Positions 10,012 through 21,677 of a DNA stretch of 64,000 bases are shown here, in pieces (the first letter of the stretch is position 1; each line of letters starts with the position of its first letter). Where the stretch lies: NCBI GenBank assembly GCA_036172225.1, contig CM069935.1, forward strand, positions 28,617,297 to 28,681,296. The letters run 5' to 3'. The position numbers and the translations under genes were made by a program. The stretch comes from Cryptocoryne crispatula var. balansae (lineage: Eukaryota > Streptophyta > Magnoliopsida > Alismatales > Araceae). The notes beneath the pieces were generated by a model that searched no databases, had not been told where the DNA came from, and saw only the letters and a program-made list of their open reading frames with translations.

Positions 10012-12080
10012 TGTAGACACGCCAATTTGGCCTTATTTAGAGCTTAAACCATTATTCCATTGGCAACATCTCTTTTAGACCATCAAAATCACGATGAAAC
10101 ACCCTTTCGGATGAGCCAAGGTGCTTATTGGAAATATGAGTATGATTTTCTAATTTCTAATCAAATCTGTGTTTGCCGAAAAAGAGACTCTTGGTGGTGT
10201 GCCAGATTATGCTTTTCCCAGCATATCCTCTATTTGGAAATTTTTCACAGGATTATATGGACGTCTAATGAAAAAGTATTCAACATGGATAATCTTCTTC
10301 TCTGAGTTATCTTTCCATTGCAACAAACGGCATTCAATTCTGATCTCCCATTTGTCTGCAGCACTTTTTGGAAGTCAGATGCGCAGTTCTGTCCGCACGT
10401 AGTACCGATCAAGCCCAATTGCATGCAAGCCCAGCCCATTGGGCACATATCTGATCAATTCATGACCTTACCTTCCTTTTTCCTCCTCCATATCACTTTT
10501 TATAGCATCTGGAAGCTTCATGGTCGAAATTAGCATCATCAAATGATGGCAATCCAACTTGTTGTCTTATACATCAAAACTTGCCATTTTTAGACTAGAT
10601 TTGTTTCCTCTTCAAGTGGAGACATATTTTGAACATGGGGAAGGTGATCCACGGTTTCCAATCTCTCTCAATCATTTGGGTAAGTTTCTAGATGCCTTAG
10701 GATGAAAATTAGCAACATTAAATGGAGGAAATCCAACCTATGGTCGGATGTATCAAAACTTGCTATTTTTTGACCTGTTCTCATCCCCTATAAACGGAGA
10801 CTCATATGAACGACCTAAGAAGGGAATCCCCATCATCCAGTACTCCTATCCTCGTCCTCCAGCCACCCTAGGCTCATCCCAACCTCCTCAAATCGTCCTC
10901 TCTTCGTCCCGGTGCTCGGAGATCATCCCAAAGTGAAGAAGAAGCCGGTCTATGCTCCAACGTGCTGCATTGTTGATCATCGGCTTCTACAGATCTATAT
11001 GTCAGATCCGAAGGCTTCTCTTCTAAGTCATCATCTTCTCAGTCAATTTTAGTACATTTCATGGTGGATTCAGTCTATATATCCTTAATAGAAATTGTTC
11101 CCCAGTGAGTTCTCTTTTATTTTAAATAAAAATAATTCAATTCAGATATCTGTGGTGCCCATAGCATGTTCTACATCAACATTGTGCTGGGAGTTTTCAG
11201 AACTTCAATGTCCAAGATCCAGCTTATCAGGTAAATTCAGATTACCTATAATAAGATTCAAGCAAACTTGTCTTCATATCAAACCACCCTCGGTGAGTCG
11301 TCTTTATTGTTAAACAAACGGCACTCGATTCTGACATTGGTGCTGTCTATTACGGTCTCTACATCAGAGTCGCGCAGTTTACATTGAATCTGTCCAACCC
11401 GGTTGCCACTTTGCCTGAGTTGTGTTGCCTTTAATCATTCATATTCTCTTTACTAATTCTTCATTCATATCACTTAGTTCATATTTAAGCATCATTTTTA
11501 TTTAGTTTTGCATCATTTCATATATCATAAAAACCAAAAAAAGGGGTTAGGGCTAACCCCGAATCCGGTGAGTTTGTTTCCAGTTGTCGTTTATGTTATT
11601 ATTTTTACAAGTTACTACACTTCACTCAATTCTAATCCTTCTTCACTTGTTTTCTTGTCTTATTGTCTTCTAGTTGCACAAATACATCAAGTTAGCACTG
11701 GCTGGACTCTTCTTCATCGGCCGGCCAAAGAAGAAGAAGGTTGAACTCACATCCCAATCTCTCACGCTAAGGTACACACGGTCAATTCAACTCATCTCTT
11801 AATTTACATCCCATAAAGCGGAGCCCGCGGCTCCTGGCGACCACATCTTTCATGTTTTAATTTCATCTCCTCCTCACTCTCCTCCCACATGACCCGAACC
11901 ATCTCCGGTGCTCGAGCGACGCCGTGAGATGAAAGTTCGGGGATCAATGTGAGTGTGGGACCAAGATGAGGACCTTTTACTACTTTCCGAGTGTTTTCCG
12001 ATTCACTCCCCCCTTTTTCCCAATTCTATCTTTCACCTTCTCTTGAGGTGCCGATCCTGAACCCGTTTCTGGAGTCGACA
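10012..12080 (+). mobile_element. Solo LTR 2 (2069 bases) inside the gag C-terminal region
   Basis: It starts TGTAGACACGCCAATTTGG, clearly related to the start of solo LTR 1, and ends GGAGTCGACA. A perfect 5-base duplication, cctgt, flanks it (10007-10011 and 12081-12085). Removing the LTR and one duplication joins the gag and linker frames in register. A TATA box, ctataaac, is at 10788-10795 (plus). A direct repeat of about 100 bases lies upstream of it (near 10525 and 10700). It is some 680 bases longer than solo LTR 1, so it belongs to a different subfamily. Confidence 0.92.
10525..10810 (+). repeat. Direct repeat in the U3 region of solo LTR 2
   Basis: Two copies of about 100 bases, about 175 bases apart, share attagca-cat-aaatg, gaaatccaac/gcaatccaac, tatcaaaacttgc and gagac(a)tcatat. 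The second copy ends at the TATA box. Duplicated upstream blocks of this kind are common in LTR promoters. Confidence 0.7.
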
Positions 12081-12085
12081 CCTGT
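12081..12085. repeat. Target-site duplication (right) of solo LTR 2
   Basis: The 5 bases cctgt lie directly after the LTR end GTCGACA and match 10007-10011. Confidence 0.9.
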
Positions 12086-14436
12086 GAGGCCTGTGCTTCT
12101 GCTTTCTCACGAGCTATCTCTGCCCTGGCTTGGACTCTTTCTTCTTGGGTAGGGATTCTCTGCCATAGTTGCTCTGACTCTTCAGGCACAACTTCTTCGG
12201 CCTTTTCTTGGTGGAATTTAGAAACCGCCTCAATATTCTTATCCTGTGGGAGTTTTTGATATGTAGAATAAGTCCTGGGACGTGCCTGCCTCTGAGTGTT
12301 GCTCCCTGGTTGATACTCTCGCTGAATGCTAGCTTCTGAGGTGACATGTATGACATTAGCTGAAAAATTTTGCACATTGACACCATGCGGTCTTGGTGGC
12401 TGAATCAAATGGTCACCCACATCAATATCCCCATCTCTTGTGAGGAGTTCAATTTGCCCCCTGGCAGCTCTACAATTTTCTAATGTATGCTCTATTGTAA
12501 GGTGCTACATACATCCTGCTCAGGGGAACATAAGATGTGCCTCTTCAAATCGGGGGTGTAGGGTTATCAAACCTGCTCTAATGCACCCTATATATATTGG
12601 ATAGGTCATATGCTGAGGGAATGAATATTGGACATAATGAGGGATACGCTGGCGCCTTTCTGCTTCCTGCTCCCCTAGCCACAACTTGGGACTCTCTGAT
12701 GATTGTGCACTGAACACTCCTTGATCTCTATTGCTTCTTTCTGGCGCTGATCGCCACACTTCTGGTTGGCCCACTATGTCTTCATCAGCCTGTGAATTTG
12801 ATCCCACACTCAGTGGTCTTTGAGGTTGTTCATAAGCTGGGCATACATCTTCAAATGTCATTCTACCCGCCAAAAGTTCTAGCAAATGAGACATGGTGAG
12901 CTCTAAGTCTCGTTCAAGAGACGAATACCTCTGTCAGAATCTTTCCAAAATGGAACATGTTCTGACAGCCATATCATAAACCCTAGGACATTCAAGCCTA
13001 GCTTGGACATGCTGACGCTGGGGAGCTCGGGATGAACCAGCACCTAGAACTGCTCTTCGTTGATGTATCACATTGGCACTGAAATTAACCTGTTGCTTTG
13101 GCCTTGCATGGGGTTGGGGTGGGTGAACTATATGCTTGGACATGTCAATGGTCCCATCCCGAATAAGAGCTTCTGCCAAATATTTAAACAAATAACAATC
13201 TTCAAGAGGGTGACCAAGCATCCGATGAAATGGACAAAAGTTGGGATCTCCAGCTTTATTTGCATTCCCTGGTCGCTTAGACTGTGGAAGATTAACCAAA
13301 TTCTCTTTTATACACATATCAAACAATTTTTTAGTATGCTTACGGCAGAAAGAATATGGCTTCTTCAAGCGTCCGGCCAATGTGATCGTGAGACCAGATT
13401 GACCAACATTTTTGGGTGCTGTCACTGATGCTGGTGTGTCTTTCTTGCCCCCATTATCATTTTTTGCTGGAGAAAAGTCTACCGTGAAAGCTTCCTTGAC
13501 CACCGGTTGCTTGTCCTTAGACATTCTTGGCTTGGCTACAAGCACTGCCGAGTTATTTGCATAGAATAGCTCCAAGTCAGAGACTATCCTATTAAGCTCA
13601 TCAAAGGTGAGAATGTTGGCAATCAACAACTTCTCCAACACCTCAGGTCGTAGTCCCCTCTTGCATAAACCCACTGCTTCTTCATTTACCGGTGGATTGG
13701 AACATTTCATGCAAAGATTTCGCCACCTCTTGATATACTCCAAAGCTTACTCATCCCTGCGTTGATGCAACGAGGCTAGCTCAACAAGAGTGAATGGCCT
13801 TTCTGTCAACCTGAACCATTCAATAAACTTCTTTTGCAGATCATCCCAACCAGTTACTGACCCTGTTTTCAATTTAGAATACCACTCGAAGGCAGTCCCT
13901 ATCAAAGTGGTAGCAAAATATCAGAGGAGATAAGACTCCTCGAGTGCAAGATCGCCCATATATGTAACATAAAGGGCTAAATGTTCTTTTGGGGAGCCGC
14001 GCCCATCAAATCTCGGACACTTGGGAATTTTAGTGACGTTCGCAGGCAACTTTTTGAATTGATGATGGATGGGATAAGGAACCCGGTACAAGTCCACTAT
14101 CATCACCCCATCATCATGCTCTGCAAGCTTAGCATCAACAATCTTCTCAATCAGAATTCTTTGTGTGACTGTGGCATCTTCAGAAGGCACATTAGTTTCT
14201 TGAACTACTTGTTGAGGTTCAACCTCTGCAGCTTCAAACTGCACCTGTGGCTGATACACTGGTCGACGCGGAGGAACTCTAGGAGGTATCGGTGCCGGTT
14301 GATTAACCTCCATTGCTCGGGGAACATTTTTCAAATTTATTGGAGTGTTGGGTCGAGCAACTACTTGTGCAGAAGTAGGACTTTGGATTATTGCTCGAAG
14401 CTCTTGATTTGTCCTCCACAAGTCTTCCATAGTCAT
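12081..14436 (-). pseudogene. Gag of the Tat element, interrupted
   Basis: Gag would form the virus-like particle and bind element RNA. In minus order: 14436-13921 is N-terminal, ending in PKCPRFDGRGSPKEHLALY, the usual start of the gag core. 13920-13743 continues it in other frames. 13743-12934 has the YIKRWRNLCMKC core end, then a zinc-knuckle-like CPFHRMLGHPLEDC motif. 12894-12520 is a polar linker. 12500-12081 has a second, weaker finger-like block (HTLENC) and a Gln/Glu-rich tail. Both finger blocks are followed by a Pro-rich linker and the same FSANVIH phrase, so the C-terminal region holds an internal duplication. Stops and frameshifts separate the segments. Confidence 0.85.
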
Positions 14437-14583
14437 CTCCTATGGAATAACTTCTTCCTCTTCTTCTTGAAGGTTCCCCCTGTTCAACTCTTCTTGTCCT
14501 AGTCGATGAGGACTCGGGGGAGGCGGTGTAGGAATTGGACGCATTGGACGGACTTCTTGACGAAGTGCTGCAATAAGATGGTC

Positions 14584-16029
14584 CTAACTCCGAGTGACGG
14601 GTCCCAGACGCAATTGAGCTGGAACTGCCAGATCATCTTGACGGTCATTAGAACTTGAAGCATTACACGTGAATATACGCATCTTGCCCCCTGCCCCCGC
14701 TATCACATATCTCTTTGGGGCACTGCGAATAGGCATGAGTCGAGTAAAAACCGACTCGCTTTCGGGCAAAAGTTGTGGACCCATAGACCCATCATCATAA
14801 TAATGAGATGCAAACTGCCGTCTATATGGGGATGCAAAGTGGACCGCAGGCCGAGCTGCGGTTGCCTTTGACTATGTAGAATGGCTAGGCTGAGTGCTGG
14901 AAGAGCAATGATCAGCATGATGAGAAAGGTCAGCCTTTGGTAAAGGTCCTGGAGTTGGAGCCTGCACCTTAGGCACCCAAGCTTGCTTCTTTTGGGAAGA
15001 GGATTGATTCCCCTACCCCCTGTCAACATGATGGGCAATCGGTTGCTCCTTAGCCCGCATGGTTGGTAAACGACCTGGAGGGTGGCCCCCAATCGGATGA
15101 ATGTAGTCTTCTTGTAGTCGATTAACAAATTGACTAGTAGGAGGTGCATATCGAGTAGCGGATTAATTCCGAGCCCGAGTTGAAGGTGAAAGTGCCCCAC
15201 TTGGGCAATTTTGAGAGCGGGCGTCGGATATATTCCTAGCCTGAGCTTCATCCTTGGCAAGATAACGACCATGGGATTGGTTCCCATCTCGTCTGGTAGC
15301 ATTAAACAACGGAACCACTGATCGGTCCCCCCGGTTGATATGACGGGCCGAGGGCTGGTCCCTCTCCCGAGGAGTAACATGAAGGGCCGCTGATTGGCCG
15401 AAGTTAGAAATCTTGGAACTAGAGGGCTGCTCCCTCTTCTTAACAATTGTAGCCGTTGATCGGCCAGATGTGTCTTGACGGGTGGAGGATTTCTTCTTCC
15501 CCCGAGAAGACGATTGTAAGATGGTGGAAGGTTGAGAAACAACCTTATTCTTTTCATCAATCCGAGCCAAGGTGGCAAAGCGATTGGTGAGTGATAAAAT
15601 GGTGAGCTTCAACCTTTGTTGTCTTAGCTCGGCAGGAGTGTAAATTGGGACAGCATGGCGCTTTCCCCAATAAACTCTCATGGAACCCATTGCTATTGAA
15701 CGACGTGATCTGCGCGACGAGCTGGATTTGCCCGGACAGAACCTTTGAAGCTTTGGCTCAGTGCTTGAAACTGTGTTGATGGACAATACTATTTGTGTGT
15801 CTGCCATGTTTTCCTTTTCTAGGACTGAATCCATGGCCATGGAGGCCAAAAGCAATTGCTCCCCCGGATGAATATCGTCATCATTGGCGATCGGGTGCGA
15901 TAGCTTCACACCCAAGCAGTCGACGGGCTGAACTACCTCCGAGAATGCCCCGTACACAATCGGGTTTGGGTCGGTTGACATGATACACAGAGTAGCTAAC
16001 TTTTTTCTTTGTACGTCATCTTCCTGCAA
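14584..16029 (-). pseudogene. Leader ORF upstream of gag (Ser/Arg-rich), Tat element
   Basis: One minus-strand frame runs from 16029 to 14584 with a few stops; the longest open part is 16029-15163 (about 288 residues). It is basic and rich in Ser, Arg, Gln and Pro (KSSSSRRSRRS, RGKKKSSTRQD), with no recognised domain. Ogre and some other Tat elements carry an extra ORF before gag, and this position fits. The frame begins just after a good 3' splice-site-like sequence (ccgtttgcag then GAAGATGAC, minus), so the leader may be spliced. A long frame at 15578-14703 is a shadow of this ORF. Confidence 0.5.
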
Positions 16030-16125
16030 ACGGCAAGACGAGCACGTTACATGTAAAGGTTTTCATTTGATTTGAAGATGTATGTTTTCTTGAATTGCTA
16101 TGGCGGAGAGATGAAGGGAATGAGA

Positions 16126-16144
16126 GGTCCCACCGGACGTGCCA
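16126..16144 (-). other. Primer-binding site of the Tat element
   Basis: On the minus strand this reads TGGCACGTCCGGTGGGACC, two bases downstream of an LTR end (TTTCACA). The motif TGGCACGCCC(A/G)GTGGGACC is familiar as the start of the internal region in plant Tat-type elements such as Grande and RIRE2. A TGG start and a two-base gap from the LTR fit a tRNA primer site. It fixes the 5' LTR boundary at 16147. Confidence 0.75.
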
Positions 16145-16146
16145 TT

Positions 16147-19100
16147 TGTGAAACCTCGAAAAAATAAATCTCATTATTTGATATTTGAATTGATGTGATT
16201 GTGATTTGGAAAGTTTGAAAATTTGTTGAAGATATGTATATGTAACCTCAAAATTCGAGATTGAAATCAAATTTGGAAATTTTTTCATGTATGTGTATGT
16301 GTTTCGAAACATGTGTATATGAAAATTGAAAATTTGAGTATTTCAAAAAAATTTGAAAATACATTTTAGATTTGGACTTTAAACATGAAAAGGATTTTGA
16401 TTTTTAAAGAATAGTTTTCAAAAATCTTATCCAAAATTTATTCGTCAAATTTCAGTTTTACAACTATGAAAATATCGATATTCCATAGAAGTATAACTAA
16501 TCCGACGATATACATAGAAATTTAAGTTCGAGGTTGAGTTCTTTGAAATTTCGTTTTGACCTCTCCCCATCGGGTGGTGCGAAGACCCGATGTTAATTAT
16601 ATCGAGAACACTCGAATACCCTTGATTCGCCGCCGTAGCGATTTCGAAATGATAACATACATCTACAAATGAAATGAACACAATAGGAGCAACGGCTCCA
16701 TAAATTCGATGGAATGCAAACTTTTTATGTTTAAAATTGAATTTGATTTGATTTGGTTTTAAAACTTTGATTCAATTGATTTGTGACTTAATGTCTTTTA
16801 TGTTTGATTTAAGATTTGATTAAATATTTCAATTAAAATTGATTTGACTGATTTTTAAATTTGTTAAATTTATTTAATTCCAATGTTGTGTAATTGTTTG
16901 GAAATATTTAGATTAGAAATTTAATTTATTTTGAATATCATTTTATAATTGAAGATGTAATGTTTGTTTCTTTTGTTTATTATTATTGTTTATTTATTGT
17001 AATTATACTATGTGTGTTTTTGTTATTATTATTTAATTGAATTCATCAATTAATTAGTTGATAGTTTGATTTAAGAGATATGATTGTTTAATATTTTGAT
17101 TGATTTAAGGGTGTAAAAATTAATTTTAACTTAATTAAGTATATTTTGTGTATCTTCTAATTTATTTTTGTGATTAAGTTGATATTAAGTTTATTTGATT
17201 TGTTAATTCTAAATTGGTGGGTTATGTTAGAAAATTTATTTTGTTTTGTTTTATGTGTTTGTTTGTTTTTTTAACGTTAAAATTATCTTAAGATTAATTC
17301 AAGGTTATGGAAGTTTAGTTTGATTAACTTTGATTAATTTTGGTATTTTTGGATTATTTAATTAATTGACTTTCTTTCCCCTTTCTTTTACTGCTATTGT
17401 TTTAATATAATCTTTCTTTGAATTAATCTTTTCTTATTTGCATTCCATACGACTTATGGAGCTATTTTAGCTCCCAACAACATCAAAAATATACACAACG
17501 TGTAATTTTCATTAATAGGAAAATTGTACAACTTACAAATACGAGGAACATAAACTAATGTCATAATCACAATAATCGAACCGGTTTTGAATCCATTGAG
17601 CCTTTGATAGGCATTATGGAATCGATCACATCGATAATGGGCATAGCACGCCGACCTTTGGTTAAGGTTTGTGGGTACTACCTATCGATATAATCACTAT
17701 CATATCGGTTTTATATTTTGGCATTCATGCATATATATATATATATACACACGTTTAGCCATTATATAAAATTGATATAATCATCCCATGATGGGAAAAT
17801 TGATATAGCATTGGGGTCATTTTATTTTGACCTTTACATGCTAATCAAATATTTATTATTTTTTTATTCTTTTAAGTTATGCCGAAGCGTAGAGCGTGCC
17901 CGATTGGACCGGCCCCCAATTAGTCTTGGATTGATTTATTATTTAAGTTTAAAACTTTGAGACGTAGAGCGTGTCCGATTGGACCGGCCCCCAATTAGTC
18001 TCAAGTCGGTTGATTATGAATTTTTATTTGATTTATATCAACATCAAACTTTGACTTGAACCATCTCATATCAATGGATATGCTGAGGACTGTGTCATCA
18101 TCTCCCTGTCCATCTCCCAATGGCTAATGGAATAATTATAAAAAAAATGGTGGCTGCTCTGCTGTTTTAGGAGGCTTCGACGGCTGGACTTGGTAGGGGG
18201 AATTTGTGGCAGTAAACAAAAAATAGCCGTGGTAACGAAAAGAAGAAAAGAGGGAAGGAGAGGCGCGGCGACGGTGTGGGTGAGATAGGGTTGTGACAGG
18301 GGCAAGAAAGAAGACAGCGGAGAGAGTCTACAGGCGGGAGTTCTTACGCGGGCGACGTCGCGAGGAGGCAGAGGCAAACAGAGGAGAGAAAGGGGACGGC
18401 GACGGCGACGGCGACGGCGGAGGGAGGTGCATATGCGACTGGCTTGCGGCTGCGGCAAACAGAGGAGAGGAAGGGGCTATGCGGGCGGATGGGTTACGGG
18501 CATCCGACAGCGGCGTGACCACGAGGGCTGAACGCGCAGCTAAGAGAGAGACGAGGGCGACGACGCGAGGGGGGCAGCCAAGAGGAAGGGAAAGGGGCTG
18601 CTGTGGCGGCTGTGCCCAGAAGAAGAGAGGGAGGGAGTGTGACGATCGGACCGACTTTGAGGTACGCACACGGCTGGCATGCGGCCGCGGCGATGGTGAA
18701 TAGGAGAAGAAGGAGATGCGTGCGACAGCGGCGGTGTGCACGCATGCGGCTTGCGGCAGCGACACCAAAGGGTCCACGAGGTTGGCTTGCGCGCCTTGAC
18801 GAGGCAGTTGCAGGTTGCACGCGAGCGACCAAGGACAAGGGGGAAGGCCTGCGCGGTGATGGTCAGTGGTGCAGGAAAACAGGACGATCGGCTGCATACA
18901 GCAGGGGTGGCGGCGGACAGCGAATCGGCAATGACGACCACCTTTCTTCGTAGGTGAACCTCACCTGTCCTTCTTCTTCCTCCTCTCTTCCTCCTCCCTT
19001 TCTGTCTGCCGTAGAATACCGCCCCTTAATGCTTGAGGCTGCCACTGTCCCCTTATCCTGCGGCGGCCGTTGATCATTCGGAAGAATCGCCCGCTTCCGC

Positions 19101-19250
19101 TGTTACGCACCAGACAAGGTGCACATGGACCATTTATTTTTCCAACTTCATGGAGGCGTTACAGACTTGGACAATGGGCATTGGCGACCTCATACAGCCA
19201 TGGTAACGGCTGGCTCTTGATGAGCCTGTTAACGCCTAGTGTTATCCCCA
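16147..19250 (-). mobile_element. 5' LTR (long) of the Tat element; outer edge uncertain
   Basis: The inner edge is fixed by the primer-binding site. The LTR resembles two other places, 28288-37600 (same orientation) and 60800-64000 (opposite). All three share a gaggtta(c)a-like end, the block gacctctcccc...gaagac/tccgatgttaat, a gatttgatttg-rich AT stretch, ctttgataggcatta, a short tandem repeat and then a GC-rich block. The GC-rich part here (18240-18950) has (ggcgac)n runs that create spurious long frames on both strands; I do not call these genes. The outer edge is not resolved, because the LINE begins near 19310 with no clear LTR terminus. Confidence 0.55.
17886..18010. repeat. Two-copy tandem repeat, 75-base period, in the 5' LTR
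   Basis: The text cgtagagcgtg(c/t)ccgattgg followed by accggcccccaattagtct occurs at 17888 and 17963, 75 bases apart. Related tandem blocks lie at the matching place in the other two LTR-family copies (31690-31860 and 62300-62600), but with different unit lengths. Confidence 0.75.
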
Positions 19251-19315
19251 CTTAGATGCTCCGACGGACAGACTTGCTGTTCTCCTTCTTTTTTTTATTT
19301 TTTTTATTTTGGAGA

Positions 19316-21530
19316 ATGTTGAATATTTTAGGCGCCAACAATAATCTTCTTGAGGTTCGCAATGATGGGCTTGTGTATACTTGGAGTAACAAGCGATCCT
19401 TCGCTTTTAATAATAAAGAGAAGTTAGACAGATGTTTGGGTTCAATTTCCTGGTTCAATTTATATCCTTCTGTTTAACTTCATACTACTCCATCCTCTTT
19501 TAGTGATCATTGCCCTCTTTATTTAAACACAGATCCTTCTATTCGTCCAAAGAGGTTCTGGTTCAGACTGGAAGCAACATGGCTCAAATTTTCCTCTTTC
19601 CATGAGCAAGTAAATATATCTTGGAATTCTTTCCCGGATTTAATTCTTAATTATTCAGCTAAAATACAACGGCTTAGTAAAGATCTTTCTTATTGAAGAA
19701 AACATGTTTTTAGCAGTCTTCAGAAGCAAATCAGTAGTACACAGTCTAGGCTCCAGGCTATTCAAACTTTTGCCCCCTCTACTCAACTTCTTCAAGAGGA
19801 AGCTTTTCTTGAAAAACAGTTGGGATGGTTAGAGGAGTTAGAAAATATATATTGGAGACAGAGGGCAAAAGTTTATTGGCATTTTTTTGAAGATAAATGT
19901 ATGAGATATTTTCACACGAAAGTGCTGAATCGGAGATGATGGAACCGCATTCCAGGGGTCCTCAAATCATATGGTTCATGGTCCTCTAGCATGGACGACA
20001 TTACGGCTATTTTTTCTGCTTATTTTACACACTTGTTTCAGGATGCTTTCATTACTGCTGATAATACTCTTCTTGATTCCTTACTGCTCCCTCTTATTTC
20101 CCAGCATCAAAGTCAACAGCTTATGGCTCTTGTTTCCATTGAAGAAGTCAAAGATGTTCTGTTCTTTATGAAGCCTGAGAAGTCACCGGGTATTGATGGT
20201 CTTCCTCCCTTATTTTTCCAACATTATTGGCAGCAGATTAGTCATGATATATTCTCCTTTATTCAACATATGTTCCTCACTACACATATTCCGAAGTGTT
20301 TGAAGCATACTATTATCACACTAATACCCAAGAAGGAAAACGTCTCATTATCGACCTATCAGCCTCTATAATGTCTTGTTTAAGATTCTCACAAAACTTA
20401 TTGTAGTTCGGTTAAAGCCTATTTTACAGGACTTGATTTCGGAACTTCAAGTGGCTTTTCTTCCAGGAAGACAAGGTACGGATAATGTTATTATTCTTCA
20501 GGAAATTCAGAATTTCTTCAAACGGCTGAAAGGTAAGAAGGGGTATTACATGGTTAAGTTGGATATTCATAAGGCTTATGATAGAATTAGATGGTCCTTT
20601 CTGGCTTCAATGTTGCATAAGTTTGGTTTTCTTGAGCATATTATAAAATTAATCATGAACTGCACTCGGATTGTCCCATATTCTCTAAATCTTAATGGTT
20701 ATCTTTCGGAACCAATTTATCCTTCTAGAGGGATTAGGCAGGGGTGTCCCCTTTCCCCATATTTATTTATCTTGTGTTCGGAAGTCTTATCTGCTATGTT
20801 ATCTCAAACGATACAGATGAAGCTTATTTCTGGTGTTAAAACTGTAAGGGGTGGTCCTTTAATTTCTTATTTTATGTTTGCTAATGATTTAATAGTTTGT
20901 GGTAGAGCTTCTGAGGAGGAGATCTCAAATTGACTGCTAATTCTCTGGATATTTGAACAAGCTTTAGGTTAGGCCATTAATCCTCATAAGTCAAAGATTT
21001 ATTTCAACAAAAACGTTGATTCGGTTCTATGTTCTCGTCTTTGTCATCAATCTGGATTTCAGTTGGGCTTATCTAATGATTTATACTTTGGTCTACCGTG
21101 GGATCCTTAAGGGGGTCGGGTGTCTTTTTTTAACAAGCTTCTTAATGCTTGTCAAAGTAAAATTGCTGGGTGGAAGTCTCATTTAGTTTCGACAGGGGGT
21201 TGTACTACCTTAATTAAGTCTACTATGGTACACATTGCCCTCCATGCTATGTCTGTGTGTAAGTTACCTATTTCTCTCCTCAATAAATTAGAACAAATTC
21301 AACGGAATTTTTGGTGGACTCATTCAGATTCTACACCACATAGGATTCATTTCTCAAATTGGCATGTTTTTAAGAATTCTAAACTCATGGGAGGCGTTGA
21401 TATCAAGGACCTTGTTATTCTGAACCAAGCTATGGGGTTGAGGCTACTCTGGAATTTTTTACATAACAAACATGCTCTTTGGGCTAGAGTTCTATCTTGT
21501 AGATATTTAAGAAGGTCAACAGTCTGGTAG
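19316..21530 (+). pseudogene. LINE endonuclease remnant and reverse transcriptase
   Basis: 19316-19560 encodes the end of the endonuclease (YTWSNKR, KLDRCLGS, SDHCPL). 19991-20371 begins RT with KPEKSPGIDGLPPLFF. 20376-20933 has AFLPGRQGTDN, MVKLDIHKAYDRIRW (first catalytic Asp), GIRQGCPLSPYLF and the FADD box. That box reads FAND here: the first Asp is Asn (codon 20883-20885), which should abolish polymerase activity. 21120-21530 is the RT thumb and connection (WKSHLVSTGG). Frame breaks occur near 19480, 19700, 20372, 20934 and 21530. Confidence 0.85.
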
Positions 21531-21677
21531 GTTAAACCCAAACATACTGATTCTTCACTCTAGCGGTTTCTATTATCTGCTCGGTCTGTTTTGGCTTCCG
21601 CTGGAATTTGGCAAGTTAAAGATGGTTCTTATATTGATATCTGGAATCATACTTAGGTATTAGATGGGAAAGGGCCC

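Larger units (their letters stand above)
1..19250 (-). mobile_element. Large decayed Ty3/gypsy retrotransposon, Tat lineage, 3' end outside window
   Basis: Minus-strand domain order, reading leftward: LTR, primer-binding site, leader ORF, gag, protease, RT, RNase H, second RNase H, integrase, long 3' region. A second, archaeal-type RNase H between the ordinary RNase H and integrase marks the Tat lineage (Ogre, Retand, Grande), as does a very long 3' region with tandem repeats and an antisense ORF. The coding region is broken by many stops and frameshifts and by two later solo-LTR insertions, so this copy cannot act on its own. The 3' LTR lies left of base 1. The 5' LTR edge next to the primer site is clear (16147), but its outer edge near 19250 is an estimate. 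Lineage confidence is high; outer limits are uncertain. Confidence 0.8.

Noticed and set aside
14703..15578. 291-residue minus-strand ORF
   Set aside because: It overlaps the Ser/Arg-rich leader frame and looks like its shadow: Leu/Pro-rich with no domain.
18066..18957. Several overlapping ORFs on both strands in the GC-rich block
   Set aside because: GC-rich sequence with (ggcgac)n runs gives few stops; no protein motif, and frames overlap on both strands within LTR-family sequence.
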